64,000 nt of DNA from VAYN01 sp963702075 (GCA_963702075.1 OY969703.1:2294001-2358000), one strand, 5' to 3'; positions 35,895-43,893 are shown, counted from the stretch's first letter. Made by a program: numbers and translations. The notes: generated by a model from the letters alone, not told the origin.

Positions 35895-37538
35895 TCAAAG
35901 CCTGGCCTTCCCGGTCGCCGAACGCTCCCACTCCGCAAGCTTCTCGCTGCCGCAGAAGTGGCAGCGGAAGGCGACGTCCCGGCGCCGTCCGCGTTCGTAG
36001 CTCGCACGATCGGAGTCGGGATAGGCGACCTCCTCGCAGGAGCGGCAGATCCGCAGGGACTTTCGGTCGATCCCCTCGAGGAAGTCCTCCGGCCCGCTGT
36101 GAAGACGAGTTATGAGGCGCTGCGACTTCCAGCGATACAGCGCCCTCTCTTCGCGGTCGGAGAGATAAGCGACGCGCAGTCGCTCCTGCTCTTTGAGGGA
36201 CCGCCCGTCATCTTCCGCCGCCAGGCGCAGCCCGGAGAGATCGGCAACCGCCAGCAGCTCGCCGTCCTGGATGCGGCCACGGGCCTTGCGCAGCGCCGGC
36301 CCCTCCCCCACCCGCTCGGCCAGCCCCTCGACCTCTTCGAGCTGACGCGCCTGCTGGCGCTCGACGAGCTCGACGAGGACGGGTTGCCGCTCGGCGCTCG
36401 GCTCGCCCTCGGCGAGCTGGAGGCGCAGCGGGTCGGCGAGCATCTCGCCGAGCGCCAGCAGCGCCCGACTCTCGGCCTCGGCCAGCTCCTCGTCTCGCTC
36501 GACGGTGATCTCCAGCGCCTTGGCCGCGTCGGGGCCGAGGCGCTGAATACCCCAGTCGCGGTGGCGCCACTTCCTCAGGTGCGCGCGAAGCGCCACGGGA
36601 TCGGAGCGCAGCCGCTCGCGCTCGGCGTCTCGCTCGCGCCGCTCTTCCTGCTCCTGCTTCAGGACTTCGTCGTAGGGGCGGCGGGCGCCTTGGAGGATGG
36701 CGAGGAGATCGACGCCTTCCCTCTCGCCGGCCAGCCACTCCGGTGCTGTCAGCGAGCGGCCGATGTCCCGCGCCGATCCGGTGGCGGCGACGAGCATCTG
36801 GCTCTGGTCGACCGTACGGCTGCAGGTGGCGAGGAACGAGCGCGCCCGTTTCTCGGAGGTGGTGACGAACAGCAGCGGCGGGCAGTAGCTGTTGCGCTGG
36901 CGCCAGCCTTCGCGCTCCACGTATTCGCCGTAGCCTTCGGCCTTCGCCTTCAGCTGGCGGGCCGACATCGTCCCCAGGTCCAGCTCGACCAGGGCGACGA
37001 GGACGCGCCCGTCTGCCTCCTCGATCTGGACGCAGGCGTCCGGCGCCACGGCGTGCTCCTTGCCGTCATAGCCCCGGAACGCCTCCCGCGCTTCTGCCTC
37101 GCGCTCGAAGCCGGTCAGCTTCAGGCCATCGGGCAGCGCGGTCTTCAGCGCCACGTACAGCTCGCTGATCGCCGCGGCGTGGGCGAGGAAGAGCGGGTTC
37201 GGCTCGCGGCGCTCGCCCCCGCGCGGCGGCGGACCTCCTTCGGCGATCGCCTCGCCCTTTCGCGTCGGCCACAGATGATGCGGCGCCGATCCGCGTTCCC
37301 GATAAGGGCGGGTGCGCCCGATCAGGCCGAGCTTGGCGAGGCGGGCGGTTCGATAGCGAAGCGTTCGTGGCGGGATCTCGGGCGACATCGATCTGGCGAG
37401 CTGCGTCTGGGTCAGGACCCGGAGGAAGGAGAGGAGATCGAGAATCCGGCGGTCGAGGTCAGAGAGCGGCGCGCTGGCCGCGGGAGAGCGAGCGCGGGTG
37501 GGGCGAGTGCCACGAGGAGAAGAAGAGCTACCGGCCAT
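35895..37538 (-). CDS. Replication-relaxation family protein
   Basis: This 547-residue protein resembles the replication-relaxation family found on actinobacterial plasmids and integrative elements. It has an N-terminal winged helix (DLDRRILDLLSFLRVLTQTQLARS, RTLRYRTARLAKLGLIGRT), a central nuclease-like domain (VAPDACVQIEEADGRVLVALVELDLGT), a long charged coiled region, and a C-terminal zinc ribbon (CRSCEEV, CHFCGSEK). ATG 37538 is preferred over the longer frame to 37754. Its neighbourhood with a repeat-rich patch supports a role in element replication or mobilisation. Confidence 0.8.
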   Translation of the reverse strand: MAGSSSSPRGTRPTRARSPAASAPLSDLDRRILDLLSFLRVLTQTQLARSMSPEIPPRTLRYRTARLAKLGLIGRTRPYRERGSAPHHLWPTRKGEAIAEGGPPPRGGERREPNPLFLAHAAAISELYVALKTALPDGLKLTGFEREAEAREAFRGYDGKEHAVAPDACVQIEEADGRVLVALVELDLGTMSARQLKAKAEGYGEYVEREGWRQRNSYCPPLLFVTTSEKRARSFLATCSRTVDQSQMLVAATGSARDIGRSLTAPEWLAGEREGVDLLAILQGARRPYDEVLKQEQEERRERDAERERLRSDPVALRAHLRKWRHRDWGIQRLGPDAAKALEITVERDEELAEAESRALLALGEMLADPLRLQLAEGEPSAERQPVLVELVERQQARQLEEVEGLAERVGEGPALRKARGRIQDGELLAVADLSGLRLAAEDDGRSLKEQERLRVAYLSDREERALYRWKSQRLITRLHSGPEDFLEGIDRKSLRICRSCEEVAYPDSDRASYERGRRRDVAFRCHFCGSEKLAEWERSATGKARL

Positions 37539-37982
37539 CACCGATCTCCGACCTGGGTGGTAGAGACTCGGGCGCGGCCGACTCGCCGCCATTCCGCGCC
37601 CTGATGCCGAATCCGCGGGGTCGGGCCTTGCCAATCGGGGCGTGGGCGATTGGCAAGGCCGGCAGGCAGCGCCCAGCGCTCCCGGAAGGGCTCGGCGTCG
37701 GTTGGACTCTCGACGGAGAAAAGCATCTACCTCTCTGTCGAACGAGCCGGCCAAACCCGGTCAAATCTTTAGAAAACTTCTTCGGGGCCTCCACACATAA
37801 ACAGGGAGGGAAGCCCCGAAACGGGTCCCCTGCCCTCGACTGAAAGGGGACGCAGCAGGCGTGAGCACGAAGGGCCATCACTTCTACAGGGCGGCGAGCC
37901 GCCGAAGTGGACATCCTTTTTGGACGAAGAGTCGATCGGTGGCCCATCACCCCTTCATCAGATGGGCCACCGATTCGCCCCG
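37539..37982. other. Non-coding patch with three inverted repeats
   Basis: No convincing gene fits here. It contains a perfect 14-bp inverted repeat (37624-37637 with 37647-37660), an interrupted 12-bp one (37781-37792 with 37805-37808 and 37813-37820), and another perfect 14-bp one (37935-37948 with 37961-37974). The last may end the operon transcribed from 38.8 kb. The rest may hold an origin, transfer origin or promoter for the replication-relaxation gene. Confidence 0.7.
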
Positions 37983-38222
37983 CTAATTACCTTGTGGGCC
38001 TCCCTTCCCCCAGCTCGCCAACCGCTCCAGGGCCTCGCGCTCTTCCTCCAACTGCTTCTGGAACCGCGCCTGGAAGCCAGGGTCGGCGCGACAGGTAGCG
38101 ATGTATTGGTAGAGGGCCGCCCGGATTGCTTCGGAGACGGGCACGCCTTCAGCGCGGGCGACGGCTTGGAGTTCCGTCGCCAGCTCTTCGTCTAAACGGA
38201 GGCTCATCGCCTTGATGCTCAT
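37983..38222 (-). CDS. Ribbon-helix-helix DNA-binding protein
   Basis: This 79-residue protein starts MSIKAMSLRLDEELATELQAVARAEG, the pattern of CopG/Arc-type proteins, with the helix VSEAIRAALYQYI and a charged C-terminal tail. Such proteins control copy number, partition or toxin genes. The ATG at 38222 overlaps the preceding stop (ATGA). It is the last gene of a three-gene unit, and no toxin is fused or adjacent. Confidence 0.78.
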   Translation of the reverse strand: MSIKAMSLRLDEELATELQAVARAEGVPVSEAIRAALYQYIATCRADPGFQARFQKQLEEEREALERLASWGKGGPQGN

Positions 38223-38539
38223 GCGGGATCGCCTCCCAGGCCGAGAGCGGCCCGAGCCCACGGCACCTCGTCAACGAGCGACGTCGCCTCGTAGAAGTGC
38301 TCGACCGAGCCACGCCGCTTCTCTTCGGCGACGATCTCGACCGCGCCGTTGCCCACAAGGACGCGGACGTGGTAGCCGACGTTAGAGACGTGCCTCTTCG
38401 TGAAGACCGAGAGTTCCTTGGGGCTCAGCATCCCGTCCTCCTCGACGTAGAGCCGGAGCAGCTGCTTTCGCAGCGGGTGCCGGAGGCAGGCGAGAAGCGC
38501 CCGCTCGGGGTCTCCACCCACCCCGCTATGGCGGGCCAT
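38219..38539 (-). CDS. Small winged-helix protein (ArsR-like)
   Basis: This 106-residue protein has a winged-helix core: LACLRHPLRKQLLRLYVEE, LSVFTKRHVSNVGYHVRVLVGNGA, and the wing RGSVEHFYEAT. The same wing occurs in the chromosomal regulator at 19950-20540. It overlaps both neighbours by ATGA. It may regulate element maintenance genes. Confidence 0.75.
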   Translation of the reverse strand: MARHSGVGGDPERALLACLRHPLRKQLLRLYVEEDGMLSPKELSVFTKRHVSNVGYHVRVLVGNGAVEIVAEEKRRGSVEHFYEATSLVDEVPWARAALGLGGDPA

Positions 38540-38838
38540 CAGCCTGCTCGCAGGCGCTCGAAGTAGATCGCCGACCGCGTCGGCGCGAGAAAGCGGCCGT
38601 CCTGGTGAACGAGGCCGGCACCCACCAATTCCCGGACGGCGCGCTTGGCGGCCTCCTCGGGATTGGCGAGTCGCGGGTAGGCGTGCAGGACCAGCGACAA
38701 CTCGGCGAACGTCAGCCGGATCGGGTGTTCTTCGAGGAGGAAGGAGAGGACCGCGTTCTCGATCGTCGCGTCCTCTACTCCGAGGTCTCGGGGAGCGGGG
38801 CTATCCGCGCCGCGATCCGTAGGGTTCTGGTCAGCCAT
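38539..38838 (-). CDS. Small winged-helix-like protein
   Basis: This 99-residue protein has an acidic, Pro-rich N-terminal 25 residues and a winged-helix-like remainder (ENAVLSFLLEE, LTFAELSLVLHAYP, AVRELVGAGLVHQDGRFLAPTRSAIYFE). It is first of three overlapping genes, with an inverted-repeat operator about 95 bases upstream. Function is not known beyond probable DNA binding. Confidence 0.7.
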   Translation of the reverse strand: MADQNPTDRGADSPAPRDLGVEDATIENAVLSFLLEEHPIRLTFAELSLVLHAYPRLANPEEAAKRAVRELVGAGLVHQDGRFLAPTRSAIYFERLRAG

Positions 38839-38930
38839 GAGGAGTTACGGCTCCTTGTGGTCAGGCCCTCGGTCGGCGTGTCTGCGCTGGCCGGGGGCTG
38901 CTTTGTGTCTGTGCCGAGACGGTAGCACAA

Positions 38931-38950
38931 CTGTCGGGCTAACCCGACAG
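38931..38950 (-). promoter_or_regulatory. Perfect inverted-repeat operator
   Basis: CTGTCGGG and CCCGACAG form a perfect 8-bp inverted repeat around CTAA. It lies after the small HTH gene and before the three-gene unit, next to a possible extended -10 (TGTGCTACC on the minus strand). The HTH protein may bind it. Confidence 0.5.
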
Positions 38951-38957
38951 AATAAGC

Positions 38958-39161
38958 CTACTTGCCTTCGATGATTTCCGCCACGCTGGAGTGGTGCAGA
39001 CCGGCCTCCCCGGCGATTTCCCGCAGCGAAAGGCCGGCCTTCTGCGCATTGGCAAATGCCTTCCGACGCGCCCGCCGTGAGTCTTCCCGCTCGCGCTTGA
39101 ACTGCTTCTGCGCAGCCCGGACTTCTTGGCGGGCGGCAGCGCGGTTGGGGTTGTCGGTCAT
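38958..39161 (-). CDS. Small helix-turn-helix protein
   Basis: This 67-residue protein has a very basic helical N-terminus (about 1-36) and a C-terminal helix-turn-helix, AGLSLREIAGEAGLHHSSVAEII. Such small HTH proteins regulate or aid excision of mobile elements. It starts at ATG 39161 and is likely autoregulatory through the palindrome just downstream. Confidence 0.7.
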   Translation of the reverse strand: MTDNPNRAAARQEVRAAQKQFKREREDSRRARRKAFANAQKAGLSLREIAGEAGLHHSSVAEIIEGK

Positions 39162-39288
39162 TGGCGAGCAGCCTAACCATCGAGGCGCGGGAAGCAGCCG
39201 GCTGATCCGCTGATCAGTGACCCATCACCTAGGTACGCAGACGCGCTCGACGCTTCAATAGTCGAGATAGCACAGCGCGTGGAGAAGC

Positions 39289-41727
39289 TCAGGTAGCGCC
39301 GGCTGAGGTCTCCGAGGTCTCCAACGCGAGCTGCGCACCCGCGTGTTCAACCCAGTCGGCCGCCAGGGCAGCACCGTCGTCACCGCTCCGGCGAGCGAGT
39401 TCCATCGCTGCCTCGCGACCGGCGGCGTCACCCTCGATCACCACCCGCTGCAATGCGAGAAGCGGCCTTACGCCCGCCTGCTGTACGTCCAAAAGACACT
39501 CTTTCGGGGCACGGGCCGGTACGTGGAATAGAAGCGATGCCCAGCTCGTCAGGGTCTCCAAGCCTGCCTCAACATCGTCCAACCGATTGAGCGCTTCGCT
39601 GGTATCGCCTTCCCGCGCGGAAATATTGGCGAGGTTCCAGTCAGTGACCCATCCGTCAGCCTGGCCAATGCGTTGGGCCTCTTCGAGAGCCGCACGCGCC
39701 TCTCCAAGCCGCATAGCATCAAAGCTCTTGAGGAAGCCGAGACGACTGAGGCTCCCGCTCAACTCGCCACCACGCTCGAGGTCGGTCTGATCGCCCGTTC
39801 GCATGACCTCGATCGACTCTTCGCAGGTCCGGATGGCTCGCTCAAGCGCACTTGACTCCGTTCCCGTACGCCATGCGTCGAAGAGCTGGTGGACCGCTTC
39901 GATGGCGGCAAAGGGACGGAGGACGCTGAGGGCCTTGCGAGCCGTCGCTCCAGAGACCACCGCCGAATCAACCCCTCGCCAGCTCAGTCCGGTGGCCTCA
40001 ATCAGGGGACGCCAAAGATCAATCGTCTCGTGCAGCGACTCGCTTACGGCAGCATCGGTTATCTCTGCGGGCACCTGCCAGAGTTCCATGAACTCAAGCT
40101 CGCCTCGTCCGTAGTTGATCGAGGAGCAGACCAGTGCCACCCTGACCTCATCCGAGGCCACGAGTTCTGCGATTTTCTTATTCGCATCGAGACTCCGAGG
40201 CATGACTTCGGCTTCGGAGCGGACGAAGCGGGTGACGTCATCGGAGACGGAAAGACTGCGAATCGCTGGGCGAGGCGAACGACTGCCTATGCCACGATCG
40301 GACATCGCAATCGTGAAGCCGAGGGCGACGACGCCCGAAACCTCCTCGCGCGCCTTTTGCATCAGCTTCTGGGCAAGGGGCTGGCCCACGACGTGCAGGA
40401 ATTTCTGGCCGAAGGCGCGATCACTGGAATCCCCGATCCGTGCCCTCGCCTTGTACTTCAGGAGAACCGCGGCGGGGCGCCCACCGACGATGGTGAAACT
40501 TTCGCCTTCTGGGGAGACGGTGACGACGCCGTTTGCTTCTAAGTTCGCGAGGTCGGCCTTAACTCGCTCTTCCTCTTGACCCAGATGGTTGGCGATGTCC
40601 TCAGGTCTGCGTCCATCCGGAATCATACGACCGCTCGAATCCTTCAGTTGTCGGTTGACTGCTATCTCGCGCACGGTGAGGCGTGAGAGTGAGGCGAGTT
40701 CCAGTGCGCCTGGAACCTGCTCCTCGGGCAGGCAGTCGATCGCCTGCGCCCCGTCGCGGAGCGCGTCCCCCTCGCCAGTTCGAAGGGCAAGATTGGGAAT
40801 TACCCTGTCGAGAAGGCGTGGCGTAAGCGCGTACGTATCCTGCTCGCCGCGCTCGCAGCTCAGCCAGAGGTGGTCCGCGACGACCATCAGCTCATAGGGG
40901 TTGCCAGCGGTCAGGTTGAGAAGGTCGAGGACGAAACTGAGGTCACCGTTTTTCAGGTACTCGCAGCCAGCGGGCAAAGGCCCCCGAAGCGCCGCGAGGA
41001 TCTTGGGCGGACCATAAAAGGGCTCAAGCCAAATGGGCTCAAGACGCTCAAGGCATCTCGACGCCGCCTCGCTGAAGTGCCCGGCAATTACGGGCAGGCC
41101 AGTCAACATCAGGGAGTAAAAGCCGACCGAATCGAAAACGTCGACCATTTCCTCGGTGAGGTTGACGTCCTCCGTCAGGGGCGAGGCGTCATCGATACAG
41201 ATCATGATCCCCTCGAAGCCGGAGTCACGGGCGAGCCCAGCGAGCACCCCTAAATCCCGCTCAACCACAGCACGGTCGATCGCGGCCGTTGAGTTGGCGG
41301 CTAGGACCAATGCGCTCGAAAGAAGGTCGTTCTGCCCGGCGGCAGAGGTGTCGCGTAGATAGACACGATCGCGCCATGCTCGATACCAGTCCGCCTGTAG
41401 TCCGCTCGCCGTCGAAAGCGTCTCGGCGACGGCAATGAGCAAGTGACGGACAAGCTCGGCGCGGGCAACCGCGATCCCATCTCCCCCTCGCAGCTTGACG
41501 ACGAGGCGCCCGCGCTCGTCGGCGGCCCGCCGCGCAATCTCATTGAGAACGCTCGTGCGGCCCGAGTGGGGATCGCCGATTAGAACCCCGTGGCGGTTTT
41601 CGCCACCCTCCCCCGGCGCCGCAACCTGAAGGCCGCGCTCGATCTCCTGCCGGCGTAGCGCCAAAAGAGCGGGATCGCGAACGAGCGTTCCAACTGGATA
41701 GGGGCTATCCGTTGCAGGTAAGGTCAC
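39289..41727 (-). CDS. STAND/ORC-like AAA ATPase with winged helix and helical C-terminus
   Basis: This protein of about 812 residues has an N-terminal P-loop domain: GDPHSGRTS at about 51-59 with Arg in place of the usual Walker A lysine, Walker B IMICIDDAS at about 173-181, and LTGLPVIAGHF like the later strand of STAND or ORC1/Cdc6 ATPases. A winged helix follows (DIANHLGQEEERVKADLANLEANG), then a middle domain and a C-terminal helical, TPR-like region. GTG 41727 follows AGGAAAG; GTG 41757 would overlap higA. Its position behind a toxin-antitoxin pair suggests defence or regulation, which is inference. Confidence 0.8.
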   Translation of the reverse strand: MTLPATDSPYPVGTLVRDPALLALRRQEIERGLQVAAPGEGGENRHGVLIGDPHSGRTSVLNEIARRAADERGRLVVKLRGGDGIAVARAELVRHLLIAVAETLSTASGLQADWYRAWRDRVYLRDTSAAGQNDLLSSALVLAANSTAAIDRAVVERDLGVLAGLARDSGFEGIMICIDDASPLTEDVNLTEEMVDVFDSVGFYSLMLTGLPVIAGHFSEAASRCLERLEPIWLEPFYGPPKILAALRGPLPAGCEYLKNGDLSFVLDLLNLTAGNPYELMVVADHLWLSCERGEQDTYALTPRLLDRVIPNLALRTGEGDALRDGAQAIDCLPEEQVPGALELASLSRLTVREIAVNRQLKDSSGRMIPDGRRPEDIANHLGQEEERVKADLANLEANGVVTVSPEGESFTIVGGRPAAVLLKYKARARIGDSSDRAFGQKFLHVVGQPLAQKLMQKAREEVSGVVALGFTIAMSDRGIGSRSPRPAIRSLSVSDDVTRFVRSEAEVMPRSLDANKKIAELVASDEVRVALVCSSINYGRGELEFMELWQVPAEITDAAVSESLHETIDLWRPLIEATGLSWRGVDSAVVSGATARKALSVLRPFAAIEAVHQLFDAWRTGTESSALERAIRTCEESIEVMRTGDQTDLERGGELSGSLSRLGFLKSFDAMRLGEARAALEEAQRIGQADGWVTDWNLANISAREGDTSEALNRLDDVEAGLETLTSWASLLFHVPARAPKECLLDVQQAGVRPLLALQRVVIEGDAAGREAAMELARRSGDDGAALAADWVEHAGAQLALETSETSAGAT

Positions 41728-41740
41728 AGCGCCTACTTTC

Positions 41741-42040
41741 CTACTGCCCCGTCGCACTCGTCTGGGCGACGAGGTCGAGCGTCACGCCCAGAGGTCGGGC
41801 CAGCGCGTCCAGCGTCTCCGTCGTTGGATTGCTTTCACCGCGCTCGATCCGCGAGATGTCTGCCTGATCCACGCCGGAGGCACTTGCCAACTCCTTCTGG
41901 GTAAGCCCTGCACCCAAACGCTGCTGCAAGAGGCGCGTGCCGATTCGATAGCGCGCCCGCGCGGCCTCTAGTTCTTGCCTCTCCCCAGGAGTGGCGGCGT
42001 GCTCGATTTCCTGGACGAAGTCCTCGAATCGATCTGACAT
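41741..42040 (-). CDS. XRE-family antitoxin, HigA-like
   Basis: This 99-residue protein has an acidic helical N-terminus and a Cro/CI helix-turn-helix, LTQKELASASGVDQADISRIERGE, as in HigA antitoxins that bind the toxin and repress their operon. ATG 42040 has a strong GGAGGT site 6 bases upstream. It follows the toxin gene by 64 bases, in the toxin-first order of higBA, and precedes the ATPase by 13 bases. Its own palindromic promoter lies at 42064-42087. Confidence 0.85.
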   Translation of the reverse strand: MSDRFEDFVQEIEHAATPGERQELEAARARYRIGTRLLQQRLGAGLTQKELASASGVDQADISRIERGESNPTTETLDALARPLGVTLDLVAQTSATGQ

Positions 42041-42063
42041 GGGAGCACCTCCGGTGTGGGACA

Positions 42064-42087
42064 TATATGGGTTATAGACCATATAAC
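42064..42087 (-). promoter_or_regulatory. Palindromic promoter/operator before the antitoxin
   Basis: TATATGG (42064-42070) and CCATATA (42079-42085) are perfect inverted arms, interlaced with a second pair GTTATA and TATAAC (42071-42076, 42082-42087). The AT-rich palindrome sits 24 bases before the antitoxin start and probably binds HigA. Confidence 0.6.
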
Positions 42088-42104
42088 AGACACCGTCAAG
42101 AAAT

Positions 42105-42551
42105 TTAGCCGCGCCTCCGCCTACCAGTCTGGCTGCGTGCCCTGCGCAGCTTGAAGCTCCGCAGGCGCTTGCGGGCGGTCTCGATCTCGCGTTGCTGACG
42201 CCGATCATTGGGCGCGGTGCCCTTGTCATAGCCACCCAAAAGCAGGACGATCCGATCCCCGTAGGCATGACAGAAGATGCGCAACAGCACTGGCTCGCCT
42301 TCCTTCCCGCTCACCTCCTGGCCAGCCTTCGACCGGATCACATTCTCGTCATGGCGGATGCGAAACTCGAAGAGGCCTTCCCCTAAGTGCTTGCCGTATT
42401 CCGTCTTGCAGACCTCAGGGCCGAGATCCGCCAGCACAAACTCAATCGCTGCGATCGCTGCCGCTCGCTTCGGTGGCAGTAGAGACTCAAGCCACTCCCG
42501 CGCCGGTTGCCGGCCGCTCTCCTCGGAGAAGAACTGAATGTTCCAGGCCAT
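42105..42551 (-). CDS. HigB-like toxin (phage Gp49-like / RelE superfamily)
   Basis: This 148-residue protein begins MAWNIQFFSEESGRQPAREWLESL and has the RelE-fold pattern: LGEGLFEFRIRHD, then VLLRIFCHAYGDRIVLLLGGYDKG, then a Lys/Arg-rich C-terminal helix. HigB toxins cut mRNA on the ribosome. It is longer than many RelE toxins because of the basic tail. ATG 42551 is preferred; in-frame starts exist up to 42620. It is the first gene inside the right end of the element. Confidence 0.8.
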   Translation of the reverse strand: MAWNIQFFSEESGRQPAREWLESLLPPKRAAAIAAIEFVLADLGPEVCKTEYGKHLGEGLFEFRIRHDENVIRSKAGQEVSGKEGEPVLLRIFCHAYGDRIVLLLGGYDKGTAPNDRRQQREIETARKRLRSFKLRRARSQTGRRRRG

Positions 42552-42642
42552 CACCGCCAGCGTATTGATCATCCGGGCGGATGAGGGGTCGGGAACCACC
42601 ACGCCTTTTTGAAGGACCACGCAGGGCCTTACGGCTAACTGT

Positions 42643-42837
42643 CTATAATCCCCCCTTACTCAAGTATCTATTGAAACCCTTCATCGCCGCGACCATGCCG
42701 ACCATCAGCAGCGAGACGAGCAGGATCAGACCGACGTACTCGACCGTCCCCTGACCCCTCTCGCCCGCCAGCTTGCGGATCTCCTGGACGCGCCAGTGGG
42801 CCTGGGCATGCAGGTAGCCGAACACCTTGTAGAGCAT
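42643..42837 (-). pseudogene. 5' fragment of a Flp-pilin-like gene with chimeric C-terminus
   Basis: The minus-strand start at 42837, behind GGGAGG, encodes a basic leader, a processing-like site GERGQGTVEYVG with Glu at +5, and a membrane helix, as in Flp/TadE-type pilins. Native coding ends at codon 55 (MKGF). The next 9 codons come from the element (NRYLSKGGL, then TAG). The missing tail is at 33114-33194. The truncated product may still insert in the membrane. Confidence 0.85.
42650..42690. other. Right attachment junction (attR)
   Basis: The arm CCCCCCTTAC (42650-42659), then 11 bases, then the TT core at 42671-42672, then pilin coding sequence from 42673. The spacing mirrors the left junction exactly. 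Confidence 0.75.
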
Positions 42838-43016
42838 CGATGCCTCCCTTCGAAGTGAATGAGGGGCGGATGCTCAGGGGCTGCGACGCACGGAACAAGA
42901 CGCGGGAGTGCCAATTGCTGCGTTTTTTTGTAACGAATGCGTGACCCCGTCCCGCGAGGAGGTCGGGTGGATCCACCATGTCCGAGTCGGGCGGACGCTC
43001 AATAGGGCCGCAGCTG

Positions 43017-43364
43017 ATGAGTTGGCCACCAGAACCGGGAGAACTGCTACCGAGGGCGGACGCCTGCTGGTACGAGCCGATCAAGTTCGAGAAGTAGATT
43101 CTCGCGCCGCGCGGACACGTCCGCGAATGGCAGCAGGTCTTCGGTGTCGGCCCGGGCGATCGGGGGCGCGTCTGGCAGGCTCTCGCTTCAGCAGCTCGCA
43201 CCGCGGCAATCGTCGAGGTGCGCGATCGGGAAAGCCTCGGAGTCGTCTGCGGAATCAGAGGGCGAGTGACGATCGGTGAGCGGAGCGCGATGGTCACCAT
43301 GAGCTGGCACTACGAGGATTTCAGCGCCGCTCCACGGCTGGCCATCGCCTACCCGAGCCCCTAA
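43017..43364 (+). pseudogene. DUF6883-like gene interrupted by an amber stop
   Basis: From ATG 43017 (behind AGGG) the frame reads 26 residues ending EPIKFEK, then TAG at 43095-43097, then continues in the same frame for 89 more codons (ILAPRGHVREWQQVFG, ending APRLAIAYPSP) to TAA. The stop sits where DUF6883 proteins have the Tyr of KxxxYLL, so a Tyr-to-stop change is likely. The next gene is DUF4926, the usual partner. Confidence 0.7.
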
Positions 43365-43373
43365 CATGTCCTC

Positions 43374-43589
43374 ATGGTCCTAGCTCACAAAATCGCCGCC
43401 TTCGACATCGTCGAGCTGACCGAGCGCGTCGACGACGCGCCTGCCGGCGCCCGCGGGGGCGTCCTCGATCTGCGCGAGGGCGACATGGCGATGATCGACG
43501 TCACCAAGCCCGACCTGGGGCCTGCAGCGCGGATCGTCTTCGCGCCGCTCTCTAAGGTCCGCATAGTTGAACCTGCGCACCGGCACTAG
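43374..43589 (+). CDS. DUF4926 domain protein
   Basis: This 71-residue protein has the DUF4926 pattern AAFDIVELTERVDDAPAGARGGVLDL with a conserved acidic/strand-rich body. DUF4926 genes often sit directly after DUF6883 genes, in a toxin-antitoxin-like arrangement of unproven function. A TAACAT box 6 bases before the ATG suggests a leaderless transcript. Its partner here is broken. Confidence 0.78.
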   Translation: MVLAHKIAAFDIVELTERVDDAPAGARGGVLDLREGDMAMIDVTKPDLGPAARIVFAPLSKVRIVEPAHRH

Positions 43590-43854
43590 AAACTCGCCCA
43601 ATCATTGAGGTTCGCCGCTTTACCCGCAGTGCTAGGCGGCGGATTTCCACACGCTACGAGGCCGCAAAGCAGTTCATACGCCTCGGGATCGAGGAAAACA
43701 GCGGACGGCCGGGGACTGTTTGAACCCGTCCGGCACTGTTTGAAGAGGAATGCGCCAATCGGTGGCGTCTGCATCGGAACCCGATCGAGCGTTTGGACGG
43801 CAACGTCTCCCGATCGAATGTTATGAATCCTCGACCTGCCTTCACGCGTACTCA
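43590..43854. other. Intergenic stretch without a convincing gene
   Basis: Short overlapping frames exist on both strands (for example 89 codons on the minus strand from 43855), but none shows a domain, a ribosome-binding site or consistent codon use. I see nothing else supportable here. Confidence 0.5.
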
Positions 43855-43893
43855 CCCGCCGATGGCCTTCTCGGTTGAACGGCCATCGGCGGG
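43855..43893 (-). terminator. 13-bp perfect hairpin after the I36-type gene
   Basis: CCCGCCGATGGCC (43855-43867) and GGCCATCGGCGGG (43881-43893) pair perfectly around 13 bases, 12 bases beyond the stop of the minus-strand gene. No U-run follows. Confidence 0.65.

Larger units (their letters stand above)
33195..42672 (+). mobile_element. 9.5-kb serine-integrase element inserted in a Flp-pilin-like gene
   Basis: The element carries a large serine recombinase at its left end. Outside it lie the two halves of one small gene. Joining its two ends across the TT core gives a candidate attP with perfect 10-bp arms (CCCCCCTTAC and GTAAGGGGGG), each exactly 11 bases from the core. Cargo includes a replication-relaxation protein, a repeat-rich non-coding patch, four small DNA-binding proteins, an ATPase of the STAND/ORC type and a HigBA-like pair. 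No conjugation ATPase or phage structural gene is visible, so it probably is a mobilisable element or satellite. Confidence 0.85.

Noticed and set aside
42908..43279. 123-codon plus-strand frame over the DUF6883 remnant
   Set aside because: The alternative frame from 43017 matches DUF6883 features and ends beside DUF4926, so this frame is a shadow.
43586..43855. 89-codon minus-strand frame
   Set aside because: Weak start, no ribosome-binding site, no family. A short hydrophobic stretch near its end is not enough to call a gene.
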